A DNA stretch of 64,000 nucleotides from Hymenobacter taeanensis (GTDB lineage: Bacteria > Bacteroidota > Bacteroidia > Cytophagales > Hymenobacteraceae), in NCBI RefSeq assembly GCF_013137895.1, contig NZ_CP053538.1, positions 2,169,501 through 2,233,500 on the forward strand, in the 5' to 3' direction. Under the pieces are notes generated by a model. The model searched no databases and was not told where the DNA came from. It worked only from the letters and a program-made list of their open reading frames with translations. A program made the translations under genes and the position numbers. Shown one piece after another: positions 63,257-64,000 of this stretch. The first letter of the stretch is position 1. The number at the start of each line of letters is the position of its first letter.

Positions 63257-64000
63257 TTACCCCAATAGGGCCTGCGTAAGAATCCAGCGGTTGGGTAGGT
63301 CACCTTGGGCAGCACGTAGGTAGTCTTGGTAGCTGCATGGCACAATGCGTTTAATGTCGCTGTCGGCCAGGCTTTCTACCTCCAGCCACCACTTTTCGGT
63401 GCGCTTGCCTTTGTAAAAAACCAGCTTGGCGGGAGTGCCCGGCAGGCCTACGGCGTACCGGATGAAACGCTTGCTTTGGAAATCGGTTTCGCCCCGGCGG
63501 TGGTAGTACCCTTCCACAAAATACCACAGCATGGTAGCCAGCGCCATGGCCGCGAGGCCATGATGGTCGTGGTCGGGGCGGTACCCGTAGAGGCCAAAAG
63601 AGCTGAGCTGGTCGTTGTGGCCGGCGTACCAGGCCAGCTTGGCTGCTTCCTCGTTGGTCAGCCCAAATGGGTTGGGTGGGTAGTAACCAGGAGCATCATT
63701 CCAGCGCAGGGCTGCCACGTCGAAACTCACGAAGTCGGCCTGTCGCAGCAGGGGCTCCGCCTGCCGGATGTCGTCGCGCACCTGGCCTACGCGCAGGGTT
63801 TCAAAGTGCAGCTTCTCCAAGGCGGCCAGCACATCGGGCGCCACGAGATATTGTTGGTGAGCCAGTTGAGCGAAGTTGAACAGGAAACTGGGCTCATGCA
63901 TCAGCATTCGGCGCAAGTGGTTTTTCTCCGCCGGCATGCCATCCTGCTCCCCCATATCTACGCGGGCATCTACGGTGGCAAAGCTTACGGCTCGGTCCAG
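63257..64000 (-). CDS. Arginase/formimidoylglutamase-family protein (5' end outside window)
   Basis: The visible 247 residues (frame open to the window edge) match the arginase fold as found in Bacteroidota proteins often named formimidoylglutamase: SFATVDARVDMGE near the top, then DFVSFDVAALRWNDAPGYYPPNPFGLTNEEA and a C-terminal WWLEVESLADSDIKRIVPCSYQDYL. The usual DAHxD metal motif reads DARVD and the second DxD reads FDVAAL, so metal ligands appear changed. The ATG at 63955 is internal. Confidence 0.7.
   Translation of the reverse strand: MDRAVSFATVDARVDMGEQDGMPAEKNHLRRMLMHEPSFLFNFAQLAHQQYLVAPDVLAALEKLHFETLRVGQVRDDIRQAEPLLRQADFVSFDVAALRWNDAPGYYPPNPFGLTNEEAAKLAWYAGHNDQLSSFGLYGYRPDHDHHGLAAMALATMLWYFVEGYYHRRGETDFQSKRFIRYAVGLPGTPAKLVFYKGKRTEKWWLEVESLADSDIKRIVPCSYQDYLRAAQGDLPNRWILTQALLG

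Noticed and set aside
1..64000. CRISPR array, defence island, prophage, insertion sequence, rRNA or tRNA
   Set aside because: No array of regularly spaced identical repeats, transposase, integrase, nuclease-helicase cluster or tRNA cloverleaf was recognised. A tRNAscan and Infernal run would settle the RNA question.

Overview
The window is a chromosomal segment of a Bacteroidota bacterium, most likely Cytophagales and probably Hymenobacter or a close relative. The evidence is the gene content: a MurF-alanine racemase fusion, DUF5686/CarboxypepD_reg outer-membrane proteins, DUF4834, DUF4230, paired DUF6089 porin-like proteins, a BamA-Skp-Skp cluster and an ExbB-ExbD-ExbD-TonB-TonB-PstS-TPR operon. 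GC content is moderate to high by eye. Promoters match the Bacteroidota -7 element TAnnTTTG, and Shine-Dalgarno sequences are not obvious. I see no rRNA, tRNA, CRISPR array, transposase, integrase or phage gene; the region looks like core chromosome.

Layout. 1-6.0 kb: FkbM methyltransferase, DUF4834, a large DUF5686 outer-membrane protein and two exported ferritin-like proteins. 6.4-16.4 kb: recX, DUF4230, a glycosyltransferase-like membrane protein, a PLP deaminase/desulfhydrase, a YfhO protein, an EamA/RarD transporter and murF-alr. 16.8-26.4 kb: an alpha/beta hydrolase with an altered nucleophile motif, an OmpA lipoprotein, a CarboxypepD_reg protein, feoAB, an RsmI-like methylase, an esterase and a TPR histidine kinase. 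26.6-30.5 kb: a selenium-use operon (mnmH, VOC protein, selD, membrane protein) behind pdxJ. 30.8-33.4 kb: yqeY, cvpA, pabA/trpG and a hydrolase.

33.5-44.5 kb is a long plus-strand envelope block: CBS protein, single-POTRA BamA-like protein, nadK, two DUF6089 proteins, uppS, bamA, two Skp/OmpH chaperones and an RluD-type pseudouridine synthase. 44.6-51.7 kb is the minus-strand energy-transduction operon, ExbB to TPR. 51.9-64 kb holds mazG, glmM, a cysteine desulfurase, a membrane protein with a PRC-barrel protein, hemH, era, der, a small acidic lipoprotein, a conserved hypothetical, murQ, a cytochrome b5-like protein and a truncated arginase-family gene.

The genes mainly serve envelope building (murF-alr, glmM, murQ, uppS, bamA, Skp), outer-membrane energisation (ExbB/D/TonB), iron and haem handling (feoAB, hemH, ferritin-like and b5 proteins) and tRNA/rRNA/ribosome maturation (mnmH, RluD, RsmI-like, era, der). 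No clearly new multi-gene system stands out. The most unusual signals are non-coding: a signal peptide whose codons also form an intrinsic terminator (37.7 kb), very long perfect palindromes (19.1 and 47.5 kb), a highly iterated CTAGGCC/GGCCTAG word (about 50 loci), GTGA-rich intergenic inverted elements, and several -7 elements placed so close to the start codon that the mRNA should be leaderless.
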